From NCBI GenBank assembly GCA_025144025.1, contig JALXWS010000001.1, positions 186,001 to 250,000 on the forward strand: DNA of 64,000 nucleotides. Reading direction: 5' to 3'. How positions within the stretch are numbered: position 1 is the stretch's first letter; the number at the start of each line of letters is the position of its first letter. Source of the stretch: Corynebacterium sp. p3-SID1241 (GTDB lineage: Bacteria > Actinomycetota > Actinomycetes > Mycobacteriales > Mycobacteriaceae). A program made the translations under genes and the position numbers. Below the pieces are notes generated by a model. It did no database searches. It was not told where the DNA came from and saw only the letters and a list, made by a program, of their open reading frames with translations. Shown piece by piece: positions 20,583-28,996 of this stretch.

Positions 20583-21286
20583 AGTTCAACCTTGGGGATG
20601 GCGGCCGACAGCTGCTGCTGCTTTGGCGGGACCGCATCCGGGCGGCGTAGGTACAGCGGAGCGACGGGGGCCGGTTCTGCATTGAGGTCAGCTACAGCAA
20701 CTAGGGCTGCTGCGGTGGGATGGGCGGCACGGTGCGGCAGCATGGTCAGCTTCTCTGGTAGCTGTGTGGCCAGACGCTCGGGGATGATGACCTCAGCGGT
20801 GGAGGTGAGTTCCACCTCAATTTCTGCCGGTTTATTTACCTCGGGGCCACAAATGCGCTGCACACCGGAGTCGGTGGCGCGGTAGGTCGCCCAATAGATC
20901 TCTTTGCGGCGTGCATCGGTAGCCACGAAGGCGGTGGCCTCACTGCCCGCGTCTGCAGGGTTGGCGTGGAGGCCGGCAGCATGAGCGATTGCATCGTGGG
21001 TACATACGCCGTGGAGGGGAATGGAGAGGGCGTCGGCAAGCGCGGAGGCAGTCGCCATACCCACGCGCAGGCCGGTAAACGGGCCTGGACCTATGCCGGT
21101 GACTACCGCATCGAGATCGGAATACTCCATTCCTGCCTCCGCGAGGACATCGGCGATGGTAGGGATAAGCAGCTCATTGTGCGCACGAGTATCTTCGAGC
21201 ACGCGCTGGGTAGTCTGCCCAACGGCGGTATCCACTACCCCGGCCACCAGCGCGGTGGTAGCCGTGTCGATCGCGAGGACGCGCAT
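20579..21286 (-). CDS. tsaB: tRNA t6A biosynthesis protein TsaB
   Basis: A 235-residue TsaD paralogue that scaffolds the t6A complex. It has MRVLAIDTATTALVAG at the N-terminus and GIGPGPFTGLRVGMATASAL, the family hallmark. The frame continues upstream to 21304, but ATG 21286 shares one base with the stop of the preceding gene (TAATG), and homology starts there. Confidence 0.94.
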   Translation of the reverse strand: MRVLAIDTATTALVAGVVDTAVGQTTQRVLEDTRAHNELLIPTIADVLAEAGMEYSDLDAVVTGIGPGPFTGLRVGMATASALADALSIPLHGVCTHDAIAHAAGLHANPADAGSEATAFVATDARRKEIYWATYRATDSGVQRICGPEVNKPAEIEVELTSTAEVIIPERLATQLPEKLTMLPHRAAHPTAAALVAVADLNAEPAPVAPLYLRRPDAVPPKQQQLSAAIPKVEL

Positions 21287-21795
21287 TAGGCGACCATCTT
21301 CCACGTGCCATCCTCGCGCTGGAAGCCCAGCGGCTGGGTGCCCTGAACCATGGGCACGCCGCCATCGAGGCTCTGCCCCTGCTGCTCCATGGCCTTGACC
21401 TGCATGTCAATCATCTCGCACACCTCAACCTTCTCCGGATCCAGCTCTTCGATGAAAGGCTCAGTGCTCTGGGAGATGGCAACCGCGTAGCTCTTGCCTT
21501 CAGGGACCTTGCCATCTTCAAAGGTGATGTCCTTGGTATCGATCTGTGCCTCTTCGACCTTATCTTCCTGCATGCCCGGGCAGATGAAGCCAATGGCGGG
21601 GTACTCCTCGCCATAGACATCGGTAGGCATAACGGTCATAACCTCCAAGTTATTCGGTGCCTTGGACAGCGTGGAGGTGAGGTTTCCCTCCAAGTGGTCT
21701 TCCTCGCGCAGCGTAGAAGAAGCAAGGAGGACCATCATGACAACGATAAAGATGGCGATGATGGCGGCGGTGAGGTTGCGAGCGAATTTTGTCAT
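21286..21795 (-). CDS. Membrane-anchored extracytoplasmic protein, unknown function
   Basis: A 169-residue protein with one N-terminal membrane helix (about residues 9-26, LTAAIIAIFIVVMMVLLAS) and an acidic external domain with two cysteines (GFICPGMQ, VEVCEMID). It ends GFQREDGTWKMV. It is translationally coupled to tsaB by TAATG, so it is part of the t6A operon by position, but nothing suggests a role in tRNA modification. Confidence 0.75.
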   Translation of the reverse strand: MTKFARNLTAAIIAIFIVVMMVLLASSTLREEDHLEGNLTSTLSKAPNNLEVMTVMPTDVYGEEYPAIGFICPGMQEDKVEEAQIDTKDITFEDGKVPEGKSYAVAISQSTEPFIEELDPEKVEVCEMIDMQVKAMEQQGQSLDGGVPMVQGTQPLGFQREDGTWKMVA

Positions 21796-21957
21796 GGGGT
21801 GAGTAAAGCTCCTTGAAGAATTTAAACTTTCAGGCGGGCGGCGGTAATTCTGGCAACCGATGCTACCTGGTTAACCGCAACACAAAACCCACAGGGTTAT
21901 GCCTGCCAGTGTAGGCGGGCGACCCTGCGGGTGAGTAATTAACGCGGAGTATTGGCG

Positions 21958-23547
21958 CTATAGCAACAGCAGGAGCAATACCTGCGAGGCAATAATCTTG
22001 CCGATAATCGTGGTGGGATACACCGTAGCCCAGCCACGACCGGCCAGCTCAGTGCCGGTTTGGTCACGAATATAGGCAAAGACTGCCGGGTTGGTGGTCA
22101 TACCAGCTGCACAGCCCATGGCTTCGTCCCACTTCAGCTTCAGCACCAGCATGCCAATAACGCCGATGAGAATGGCGGAGGTCAAGGTAATAACGAGACC
22201 CACGCCCATGATGGTCAGCGAGGACGGATCCGTTAGGGCATCGCGGAAGGAAGCCCCGGCCGAGGTGCCCACGCCGGCGAGAAACAGGGTAAGGCCCATA
22301 TTGGACAAGGTCTCACGCGTCTGGAATGGCATCTGCCAGTTCAGCCGGCCGGTGCGGTTGAGGTAGCCCAATAGCAGGCCGACAACCACGGGGCCGCCAC
22401 CGAAGCCCAGCTGCAGGGTGGAACCGCCTGGCATCGGAATCGGAATGAGGCCAAGCAACATGCCCAGCGTCAGGCCGATAGCCATGGACAGCAGGTCCGC
22501 GTTACCCAAAGCAGCTTCAGAGTCACCGAGGTACTTGCGCACATAAGACAAGCGGCTCGGGCTGGTTACTACGCGAACACGATCCGAATAGTTAAGCACC
22601 GTATCTGGATGCGGAACGAGGTCCTTATCGCCCTTACGAATACGAGCGATGATAAAGCCGTGGTCTAGGGCCTTGATCTCGCGGACCGATTTGCCCGCAA
22701 TGTCCGGGTTAGACACGGTAACGCGGGCGTACTTTAGACCGGCTTCCTCGGTCAGCTCCACCGGGTATTCTTCACCCAAAATCTCAATGGCCTTATCGAC
22801 GGCCTCTTCGGAGCCATTGAGGAGGTATGCTTCGCCCTCGCATAGCGGCATTTCTGGGACGGCGAGGCGGTGGCGATCTTCGTCAGAAATGATACGAGTA
22901 GCAACGACAGTCTGGCCGGTAACGCGGTAGATATGACCCGCGGTGTCATTAAAGTTCTTGGTCAAGCGCACGCCCTTGGCCACGAGCTCAGCGGGAATCA
23001 TGCCCTCTGCGCGGGCGTCTTCTTCATGGTTGACCTTGAGCACCTTAGCGCCGATGGCGGCGACGAGAATCGCGCCGATAACCGCACCCGGGTAGGCCAA
23101 GGAGTATCCGACAACCGGGGTGGAATCGCCCACCATTTCTACCACGGCGGCCATACCTGGCGTGGAGGAGAGCGAACCGGCAAACATGCCGGTGGCTTCT
23201 GGCGCGCTCAGGCCAAAGGCACGGATGAGGCCATAGCCTACCGCGACCAAGATAACCAGCATGCCCAACATAAATACGGTGAGCTTCCAGCCGCGGGTCT
23301 TGAACTCGCGGACGAAGGAGGGCCCGAAGCTTAGGCCAATGGCATAAACGAAAATCGCTAAACCAAATTGATAGACCAAAGGCGGGATTTGGATATCAGG
23401 ATTAGCGGTAGATAGACCCAAAGCTACGAACATCGCAGCCGCGGCACCGAGGGAGATGCCGAAGATCTTGATCTTGCCAATCGCTAGACCCACCGCCATG
23501 ATGACGAAGAGAGATAGCAAAGGACTAGAGGCGAGAAAATTCAACAC
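21958..23547 (-). CDS. AspT/YidE-type transporter with TrkA-C domains
   Basis: A 529-residue membrane protein. The N-terminal half (about 1-170) and C-terminal half (about 360-529) each hold five or so membrane segments of the aspartate:alanine exchanger duplication domain (LAIFVYAIGLSFGPSF; LTLFLAGVGTSAGASF). Between them lie two cytoplasmic RCK_C/TrkA-C units (IYRVTGQTVVATRII; KYARVTVSNPDIAGKSV). The family includes AspT and the C. glutamicum succinate exporter SucE. The substrate is not determinable. It stands between tsaE and the t6A operon. Confidence 0.88.
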   Translation of the reverse strand: MLNFLASSPLLSLFVIMAVGLAIGKIKIFGISLGAAAAMFVALGLSTANPDIQIPPLVYQFGLAIFVYAIGLSFGPSFVREFKTRGWKLTVFMLGMLVILVAVGYGLIRAFGLSAPEATGMFAGSLSSTPGMAAVVEMVGDSTPVVGYSLAYPGAVIGAILVAAIGAKVLKVNHEEDARAEGMIPAELVAKGVRLTKNFNDTAGHIYRVTGQTVVATRIISDEDRHRLAVPEMPLCEGEAYLLNGSEEAVDKAIEILGEEYPVELTEEAGLKYARVTVSNPDIAGKSVREIKALDHGFIIARIRKGDKDLVPHPDTVLNYSDRVRVVTSPSRLSYVRKYLGDSEAALGNADLLSMAIGLTLGMLLGLIPIPMPGGSTLQLGFGGGPVVVGLLLGYLNRTGRLNWQMPFQTRETLSNMGLTLFLAGVGTSAGASFRDALTDPSSLTIMGVGLVITLTSAILIGVIGMLVLKLKWDEAMGCAAGMTTNPAVFAYIRDQTGTELAGRGWATVYPTTIIGKIIASQVLLLLLL

Positions 23548-23608
23548 CCCAATAGAATTACGTACTGGTTATACCCGCGGCAAGTTCTCCGTCTAGGATA
23601 TTCATCAC

Positions 23609-23617
23609 TTATCCACA
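23609..23617 (+). repeat. Single perfect DnaA box
   Basis: TTATCCACA in the 89-base gap between the AspT-type transporter and tsaE. Possibly chance or a DnaA titration or regulation site. Confidence 0.4.
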
Positions 23618-23636
23618 CTTTAGGCGGACATGTGTG

Positions 23637-24137
23637 CTATAGGCCGCCCCGCCACGACCACGTAAAGCGGCGAACATCCTGGTCTGCATCCGCGTATTCC
23701 GCCGGCTCGCGGTCGATGCTGATAAACAGATAGCGCTCCGCAATCTGCTCTACTAGTCCCCCGCCCCATTCGGCAATAACCACGGCGTCTTCTAGCTCCG
23801 TGTCCAAGTCCAAGGCATCGAGCTCCCCTAGCGGATCCCCGGAATTAGCACCGCCTTCATCGAGCAGGCGGTAAGCATCAACATGAACGAGGTCCGGACC
23901 ACCTACGGTTGAGCGGTGCACGCGGGCAATGACGAAAGTCGGCGAGGTTACCCGCCCCTTGACCTGCATGCCCTTGGCGACGCCCTGCGTCAGCGTCGTT
24001 TTTCCAGCCCCCAACGGCCCGTCCAGGATCACCACATCGCCAGCTTCAAGGGCCGCACCCAGCTCTGCGCCGAAGGCATAGGTTTCTTCCACCGTGGATA
24101 GGTCGCGACTGCCAGATTCCGGAAAGCTACTGCGCAT
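23637..24137 (-). CDS. tsaE: tRNA t6A biosynthesis ATPase TsaE
   Basis: A 166-residue P-loop ATPase: Walker A GPLGAGKTTLTQG at about 43-55, the sensor segment SPTFVIARVH, and HVDAYRLLDE. It drives turnover of the TsaB-TsaD complex. Overlaps the alr 3' end by 11 bases, so alr-tsaE form an operon. Confidence 0.94.
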   Translation of the reverse strand: MRSSFPESGSRDLSTVEETYAFGAELGAALEAGDVVILDGPLGAGKTTLTQGVAKGMQVKGRVTSPTFVIARVHRSTVGGPDLVHVDAYRLLDEGGANSGDPLGELDALDLDTELEDAVVIAEWGGGLVEQIAERYLFISIDREPAEYADADQDVRRFTWSWRGGL

Positions 24138-25233
24138 CTTCTTCTCCTATGTATTCGCGTTCGGTGCGGCCATCGGGCAGGCAGACAACCTCGTAGTTAA
24201 TGGTGCCTGCTGCCGCGGCGAGATCCGTAGCCGATACTCCCCCGTTGCCAAAAATCACGGCATCTTGACCCGTGTCCACGCCATGCGGGTTATCGCCCAA
24301 GTCCACCACAATCTGATCCATACAGATTCGGCCTACCTGTGGATACAGGTGCCCGCCAATGCCCACGTGCAGATCGCCTTGATAACCACGCGGCAAGCCA
24401 TCTGCGTAGCCGCAATCCACGGTGGCTAAAAATCCCGGCTTATCCGCCTTCCAGGTCAGTCCATAGCAGGTACCTTCCCCTGGTTGAATGGGCTTTACGT
24501 TGAAGATCTGCCCGGACCAAGTCATGGCTGGGCGCAGACCATGCTCGCGGCCGTCAATAGGCTCCAAACCATAGCAGGCGGCGCCTACACGTACCTGCTC
24601 AAAATAAGAAGAAGGACGCGTCAGCGCGGCCGGCGAATTGGCGAGGTGATTGACTGGGCACTCCAGCCCAATCTCGCGCGCGAGACGCAGGGCCGTGCGG
24701 AACACCTCTTCCTGGGCGTCATTGTGCGGATTATCCGGCTCATCGGCACACGCAAAGTGGGACATGAGGCCGAGCACCTTGATGTGTGGGGCATCGCGCA
24801 GCACCTTAAAGGTCTCTACCCAATCGTCCTCATCCACGCCGGCGCGATGCATACCGGTTTCCACCTTGACGTAAATCTCCGCGGGAATTTCGGACTTGAC
24901 CAATTGATGCGCCTGCTCGAGTGAGTTGACCGCCACCTCAATGCCGCAGGCAAGCGCTTCTTCGAGGATTTCTTCCGTCTGCCAGATCCACGCCACGATG
25001 GGTGAATCCACGCCCGCGCGGCGCAGCTCCACGGCCTCCCGCAAGGTGGCCACGCCAAAGCAATCCGCGCCCGCGCGCGCCATCACCGGTACAACCTTAG
25101 CCGCGCCGTGGCCATAGGCATCGGCCTTAACCACGCACATGAGCTTGACCTCAGGCCCTACCTTTTCCTTGATGAGGCGGACGTTGTGCGCGATGGCGGA
25201 GAGATCAATGGTGGTTTTCAGCATGTCCACCAT
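24127..25233 (-). CDS. alr: Alanine racemase
   Basis: A 368-residue PLP enzyme making D-alanine for peptidoglycan. Lys36 in VVKADAYGHG binds PLP; the second catalytic residue lies in RVGAACYG or the GRICMDQIVVDLG region, which is typical of the C-terminal domain. The frame reaches 25281; ATG 25233 (MVDMLKTTIDLS) or ATG 25224 (MLKTTIDLS) are the plausible starts and the sequence does not decide between them. Operon with tsaE. Confidence 0.95.
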   Translation of the reverse strand: MVDMLKTTIDLSAIAHNVRLIKEKVGPEVKLMCVVKADAYGHGAAKVVPVMARAGADCFGVATLREAVELRRAGVDSPIVAWIWQTEEILEEALACGIEVAVNSLEQAHQLVKSEIPAEIYVKVETGMHRAGVDEDDWVETFKVLRDAPHIKVLGLMSHFACADEPDNPHNDAQEEVFRTALRLAREIGLECPVNHLANSPAALTRPSSYFEQVRVGAACYGLEPIDGREHGLRPAMTWSGQIFNVKPIQPGEGTCYGLTWKADKPGFLATVDCGYADGLPRGYQGDLHVGIGGHLYPQVGRICMDQIVVDLGDNPHGVDTGQDAVIFGNGGVSATDLAAAAGTINYEVVCLPDGRTEREYIGEEDAQ

Positions 25234-25312
25234 TGTGCCACTGCTCACCCTTTTGCTGAATTCGGGCGGGTAGGGGCGCATTCACCCGCGATAGCTCGAC
25301 CTAGGAGTCAGC

Positions 25313-26836
25313 TCATCCAATGTCCTCTATGGAAACTTGCCTCGTGAGTTTTATCCGCGAGCAGAAATCTTCATCATGGCTCACCACCAGCAATGCGCCC
25401 CGATATTTTTTCAATACCGAGACCAGCCAATCAACAGTTGAAATATCAATGTTGTTGGTCGGCTCATCGAGCATTAGCAATTGCGGCGCCGGATCCGCCA
25501 AAAGCACTCTGGCGAATTCCGCCCTAAACCTTTCGCCTCCCGAAAGGGTCCTTGTCAACGCATGAACCGAGTCAGATTGAAACAACAACTGAGCAAGCTG
25601 ATCACGGATAAACTGTGGATCCTCTCTCGGATTCGCGTTAGAAACCACGTCCCATACGCTTAGAGAAGGATCTAATTCAATTCGTTGACGTAAGTACCCC
25701 GAGTTGTCGATCACGTAGCCCACTTCACCGGAATGAATTCGGTTTAAAAGCGTGGTCTTGCCACTTCCATTTGGTCCTGACAAGCGCACGCGTTCTGGGC
25801 CGACAATCGTCAGCCCGGGAATCGAAATAACCCGCTTTCCTTCCGGGAGCTCAGTTTGTGGCAGCTCGATATACACCGAATCATCATCTCGCATGTTTCG
25901 CTCAGCTCGAGCTAAAGAGTGTTGAGCCGCTTCAACTGCGCCTGAATGCAGCTGCGCTCTGTGCGATGCCGTCTTTTCGGATCGCTGCTTATCAAGCTTC
26001 ATCGTCATACCTGGTTTGCGCTTCGACTCCGCGAACTTCTTTCCACGGCGCGCATCACGCGCAATCCGTGTTTGCATTGCTTGTCGTTCGCGGAGTTGCT
26101 GCTTATAAGTCGCCTTGGCGGTAGATACTGCTTTTTGGGCTACTTCCTGTTCTGCATTAATCGTGGCAAGGTAGTCGGAATAGTTGCCTTGGAAGAAGCG
26201 TAGGTTCCCATCCCTTAATTCCGCTACCTCGGAAACTACATCCAACAGATCTTTGTCATGGCTTACCACTAATACCGGCGCCGCGGCACTTACCAACATA
26301 TCTTTCAGATGCTTCTTTGCAGTTTCGTCGAGGTTATTGGTCGGTTCATCGAGGATAATGAAATCTGGCTCAGACAAGAACACCGCCACCAAAGCGACGC
26401 GGACCGCTTCCCCTCCAGAGAGGCTTTCGATAGGGCGGTCCAACGGGATATCCAATCCAGCGGCAGAAAGGGCAGCGGTAATGCACTCACCGACGTCCCA
26501 TTGCTCCCCAATTAACTCATAGAGTTCAGGGTCATACTCACCAGCTTCGACTGCGGAAATCGCCGCGAGCACCTGGGTTACACCGAAGATGTCTGCTACT
26601 ACGTCATCTCTATTCCAAGCAAGGTCTTGTGGCAGGTAAGCTACCGATTCCGGCTTTTCCACCGTTCCGGCCGTAGGCAAGATATTTCCAAGGATGACGT
26701 CTAATAGAGTTGTCTTCCCTGCACCATTATCCCCAATTAGTGCAGTTAAAGGGCCAGAAAAGGCACCGTTTAGGCCACTGAAGCAGGTTGTGCCATCGGG
26801 CCATACTAGAGAAAGGTCGTTCAATAAAATAGGCAT
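25313..26836 (-). CDS. ABC-F ATPase, candidate ribosome-protection protein
   Basis: A 507-residue protein with two ABC domains and no membrane segment. First: Walker A GDNGAGKTTLL, signature ESLSGGEAVRVAL, Walker B IILDEPTNNLD. Second: GPNGSGKTTLL, TLSGGERFRAEFA, LMLDEPTNNID. Between them is a basic, Arg/Lys/Gln-rich linker of about 70 residues (QLRERQAMQTRIARDARRGK), the part that reaches into the ribosome in antibiotic-protection ABC-F proteins. Codon use is visibly AT-richer than its neighbours, suggesting transfer. It is preceded by a leader peptide and attenuator, supporting a drug-inducible resistance role (inference). Confidence 0.85.
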   Translation of the reverse strand: MPILLNDLSLVWPDGTTCFSGLNGAFSGPLTALIGDNGAGKTTLLDVILGNILPTAGTVEKPESVAYLPQDLAWNRDDVVADIFGVTQVLAAISAVEAGEYDPELYELIGEQWDVGECITAALSAAGLDIPLDRPIESLSGGEAVRVALVAVFLSEPDFIILDEPTNNLDETAKKHLKDMLVSAAAPVLVVSHDKDLLDVVSEVAELRDGNLRFFQGNYSDYLATINAEQEVAQKAVSTAKATYKQQLRERQAMQTRIARDARRGKKFAESKRKPGMTMKLDKQRSEKTASHRAQLHSGAVEAAQHSLARAERNMRDDDSVYIELPQTELPEGKRVISIPGLTIVGPERVRLSGPNGSGKTTLLNRIHSGEVGYVIDNSGYLRQRIELDPSLSVWDVVSNANPREDPQFIRDQLAQLLFQSDSVHALTRTLSGGERFRAEFARVLLADPAPQLLMLDEPTNNIDISTVDWLVSVLKKYRGALLVVSHDEDFCSRIKLTRQVSIEDIG

Positions 26837-26842
26837 GCTTAA

Positions 26843-26884
26843 ATCCGTTCTTCCTTTGGTGTTTTAGGCGAAAACACGACGGAT
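26843..26884 (-). promoter_or_regulatory. Two-stem translational attenuator of the ABC-F gene
   Basis: In the minus-strand mRNA an outer stem pairs ATCCGT (26884-26879, leader codons 3-4) with ACGGAT (26848-26843, just before the ABC-F start). An inner stem pairs GTGTTTT (26877-26871) with AAAACAC (26865-26859) around a five-base loop, perfect over seven pairs. The ABC-F ribosome binding site AAAGGAAG falls in the bulge between the stems. A ribosome paused on the leader would open both. Confidence 0.65.
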
Positions 26885-26890
26885 GAGCAC
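26864..26890 (-). CDS. Eight-residue leader peptide MLIRRVFA
   Basis: GTG CTC ATC CGT CGT GTT TTC GCC TAA, preceded by a near-ideal AAAGGAG (26903-26897) with a six-base spacer. The strong site before so short a frame, 27 bases upstream of the ABC-F start, is typical of drug-sensing leader peptides. The stop codon lies in the downstream arm of the inner attenuator stem. Confidence 0.68.
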   Translation of the reverse strand: MLIRRVFA

Positions 26891-26926
26891 TGCCTACTCC
26901 TTTCACCGACAACAATTGCTCTCAAA

Positions 26927-26948
26927 AGCATAACAGCTTCAAGCTGCA
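26927..26948 (-). promoter_or_regulatory. Possible promoter of the leader-ABC-F transcript
   Basis: TATGCT on the minus strand (26932-26927) is a good -10 box upstream of the leader peptide; the -35 side (TTTGCA/TTTCTT) is weak. Confidence 0.35.
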
Positions 26949-26961
26949 AAGAAATGCCAAA

Positions 26962-27004
26962 GCCCCCTTTCCTACCACGCATGAAACGCAGCAGGTAAGG
27001 GGGC
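26962..27004 (-). terminator. Terminator of glmS
   Basis: On the minus strand GCCCCCTT-a-CC pairs with GG-tagg-AAGGGGGC over a loop of about 18, followed by TTTGGCATTTCTTTG. It is 25 bases past the glmS stop and insulates the ABC-F unit. Confidence 0.65.
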
Positions 27005-27028
27005 CTAACGGCGGACGCTTGGGGTGGA

Positions 27029-28900
27029 TTACTCCACGGTTACAGACTTAGCCAAGTTGCGCGGCTGGTCCACATCGTAGCCCTTGGACTTGGCTACGTG
27101 AGCGGCGAAGATCTGCAGCGGCACGGTAGCCAGCAGCGGCTGCATGAGGGTTGGCGCCTTAGGGATGCGGATGACGTGGTTAGCGTAATCCTCCACGGCG
27201 GTATCGCCTTCTTCCGCGATCACGATGGTAATGGCACCACGGGCGCGGATCTCTTGGATATTGGAGACAACCTTGGAGTGCAAGGAGTCGCGGCCACGTG
27301 GGGATGGCACGATAACGAAGACCGGCTGGCCTTCTTCAATAAGCGCAATTGGGCCGTGCTTGAGCTCGCCGGCAGCAAAGCCCTCGGCGTGCAGGTAGGC
27401 AATTTCCTTTAGCTTTAGTGCGCCCTCGAGAGCCACGGGGAAGCCGACGTGGCGGCCCAAGAAGAGCACGGATTCCGCGTCCTTCATGGAGTTGGCCAGG
27501 TTGGCTACTTGGTCTTCCTCGTCAATGACGTTCTGCACCTTGTCCGGCATATGGCGCAGTTCCGCAAGAACGCTCTGGATCTCATCGGCAAACATATTGC
27601 CGCGCAGCTGGGCCAGGTAGAGACCAAGCAGGTAGGTGGCGGTAATCTGCGCCAAGAAGGCCTTGGTGGAGGCCACGGCGATTTCCGGACCGGCGTGCGT
27701 ATAGAGCGCGGCATCAGATTCGCGCGGGATGGACGAGCCCTGGGTATTGCAGATAGCAATAACCTTGGCGCCCTGCTGGCGGGCGTGGCGCACGGCCATC
27801 AAGGTATCCATGGTCTCGCCGGACTGGGATAGCGCAACAACGAGGGTCTTCTCGTTCACAATCGGATCGCGGTAGCGGAACTCGTGGGCGAGCTCAACCT
27901 CGGTAGGAATGCGGCACCAGTGCTCGATGGCGTAGCGTGCCACGTGGCCAGCGTAAGCTGCGGTACCACAGGCAATAACGATGATCTTGTCGATGGATTT
28001 CAGCACGGTCTCATCGATACGCAGATCGTCGAGGGTTAGCTGGCCTTGCTCATCGAAGCGACCCAGCAGGGTATCGCGCACAGCAGCGGGCTGATCGTGG
28101 ATTTCCTTTTCCATGAAGGAATCAAAGCCGCCCTTTTCCGCGGCGGCGGCATCCCACTTGATCTCAAAAGGCTTGCCCTGTGCAGGGTTGCCCTCATAGT
28201 CGGTGATTTCCACCTCATCGGCGGTGATGGTGACTACCTGGTCGTTGTCCATCTCCACGGCGGACTTGGTGTAATCGATAAAGCCGGATACATCGGAGCC
28301 GAGGAAGTTCTCGCCCTCGCCCAAGCCGATTACTAGCGGGGAGTCGCGGCGGGCGGCAACGATGCGATCGGCCTGCTCGGCGTGGATGGCCAGCAGGGTA
28401 AATGCGCCCTCCAGGCGTGCGCAGGTCAGCTGCATCGCCTTGGTCAGGTCACCAGCGGCCTCGTTGTGGAAGACATCGCCCAACAACGTAGCGGCAACTT
28501 CGGTATCGGTCTCAGAGACGAAGTTATAGCCTTTATTCAAAAGCTCGGACTTGAGCTCGGCAAAGTTCTCGATGATGCCGTTGTGCACCACGGCCAGCTT
28601 GCCGCCATCGACCACGTGCGGGTGCGCATTCAGGTCGGTGGGTCCACCATGGGTGGCCCAGCGGGTATGGCCAATGCCCAACACGGAGTCAGGCAACGGG
28701 CGGGCTGCAATCTCAGAATCCAGCGCAGCGACCTTTCCGGCCTTCTTGCGCCAGCTGATTTCTCCATCTGCGTACATCGCTACGCCAGCGGAGTCATAGC
28801 CGCGGTATTCCAAACGGCGCAGCCCTTCCAGAACTACGTCGAGGGCGAAGTAATCACGGTCACCACCAGCGTGACCAATATATCCAACAATTCCACACAT
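27029..28900 (-). CDS. glmS: Glutamine-fructose-6-phosphate aminotransferase
   Basis: A 623-residue enzyme making glucosamine-6-phosphate for cell wall synthesis. Cys2 of MCGIVGYIG is the glutaminase nucleophile; the N-terminal Ntn domain runs to about 220, then two SIS domains (VVALSQSGETMDT; VLFLGRHVGFPVALEGALKLKE) end in YDVDQPRNLAKSVTVE. TAAAAT (28914-28909 minus) ends eight bases before the ATG, suggesting a leaderless message. No glmS ribozyme-like leader is possible in so short a leader. Confidence 0.97.
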   Translation of the reverse strand: MCGIVGYIGHAGGDRDYFALDVVLEGLRRLEYRGYDSAGVAMYADGEISWRKKAGKVAALDSEIAARPLPDSVLGIGHTRWATHGGPTDLNAHPHVVDGGKLAVVHNGIIENFAELKSELLNKGYNFVSETDTEVAATLLGDVFHNEAAGDLTKAMQLTCARLEGAFTLLAIHAEQADRIVAARRDSPLVIGLGEGENFLGSDVSGFIDYTKSAVEMDNDQVVTITADEVEITDYEGNPAQGKPFEIKWDAAAAEKGGFDSFMEKEIHDQPAAVRDTLLGRFDEQGQLTLDDLRIDETVLKSIDKIIVIACGTAAYAGHVARYAIEHWCRIPTEVELAHEFRYRDPIVNEKTLVVALSQSGETMDTLMAVRHARQQGAKVIAICNTQGSSIPRESDAALYTHAGPEIAVASTKAFLAQITATYLLGLYLAQLRGNMFADEIQSVLAELRHMPDKVQNVIDEEDQVANLANSMKDAESVLFLGRHVGFPVALEGALKLKEIAYLHAEGFAAGELKHGPIALIEEGQPVFVIVPSPRGRDSLHSKVVSNIQEIRARGAITIVIAEEGDTAVEDYANHVIRIPKAPTLMQPLLATVPLQIFAAHVAKSKGYDVDQPRNLAKSVTVE

Positions 28901-28908
28901 GGTTGCTG

Positions 28909-28914
28909 ATTTTA
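28909..28914 (-). promoter_or_regulatory. -10 box of glmS
   Basis: Extended -10 TGTAAAAT on the minus strand, eight bases before the start codon. Confidence 0.5.
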
Positions 28915-28996
28915 CAGCACCAGGGGCAAAGCTCTAGGCGGGCGGGGGCGTCGGCAAGCGGGGCATGGCACCCCACCCGCTAATGCGCTGGGAAAA

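Noticed and set aside
28901..28996. Possible glmS ribozyme
   Set aside because: The region upstream of glmS has a -10 box eight bases before the start, leaving no leader; the ribozyme is typical of Firmicutes.
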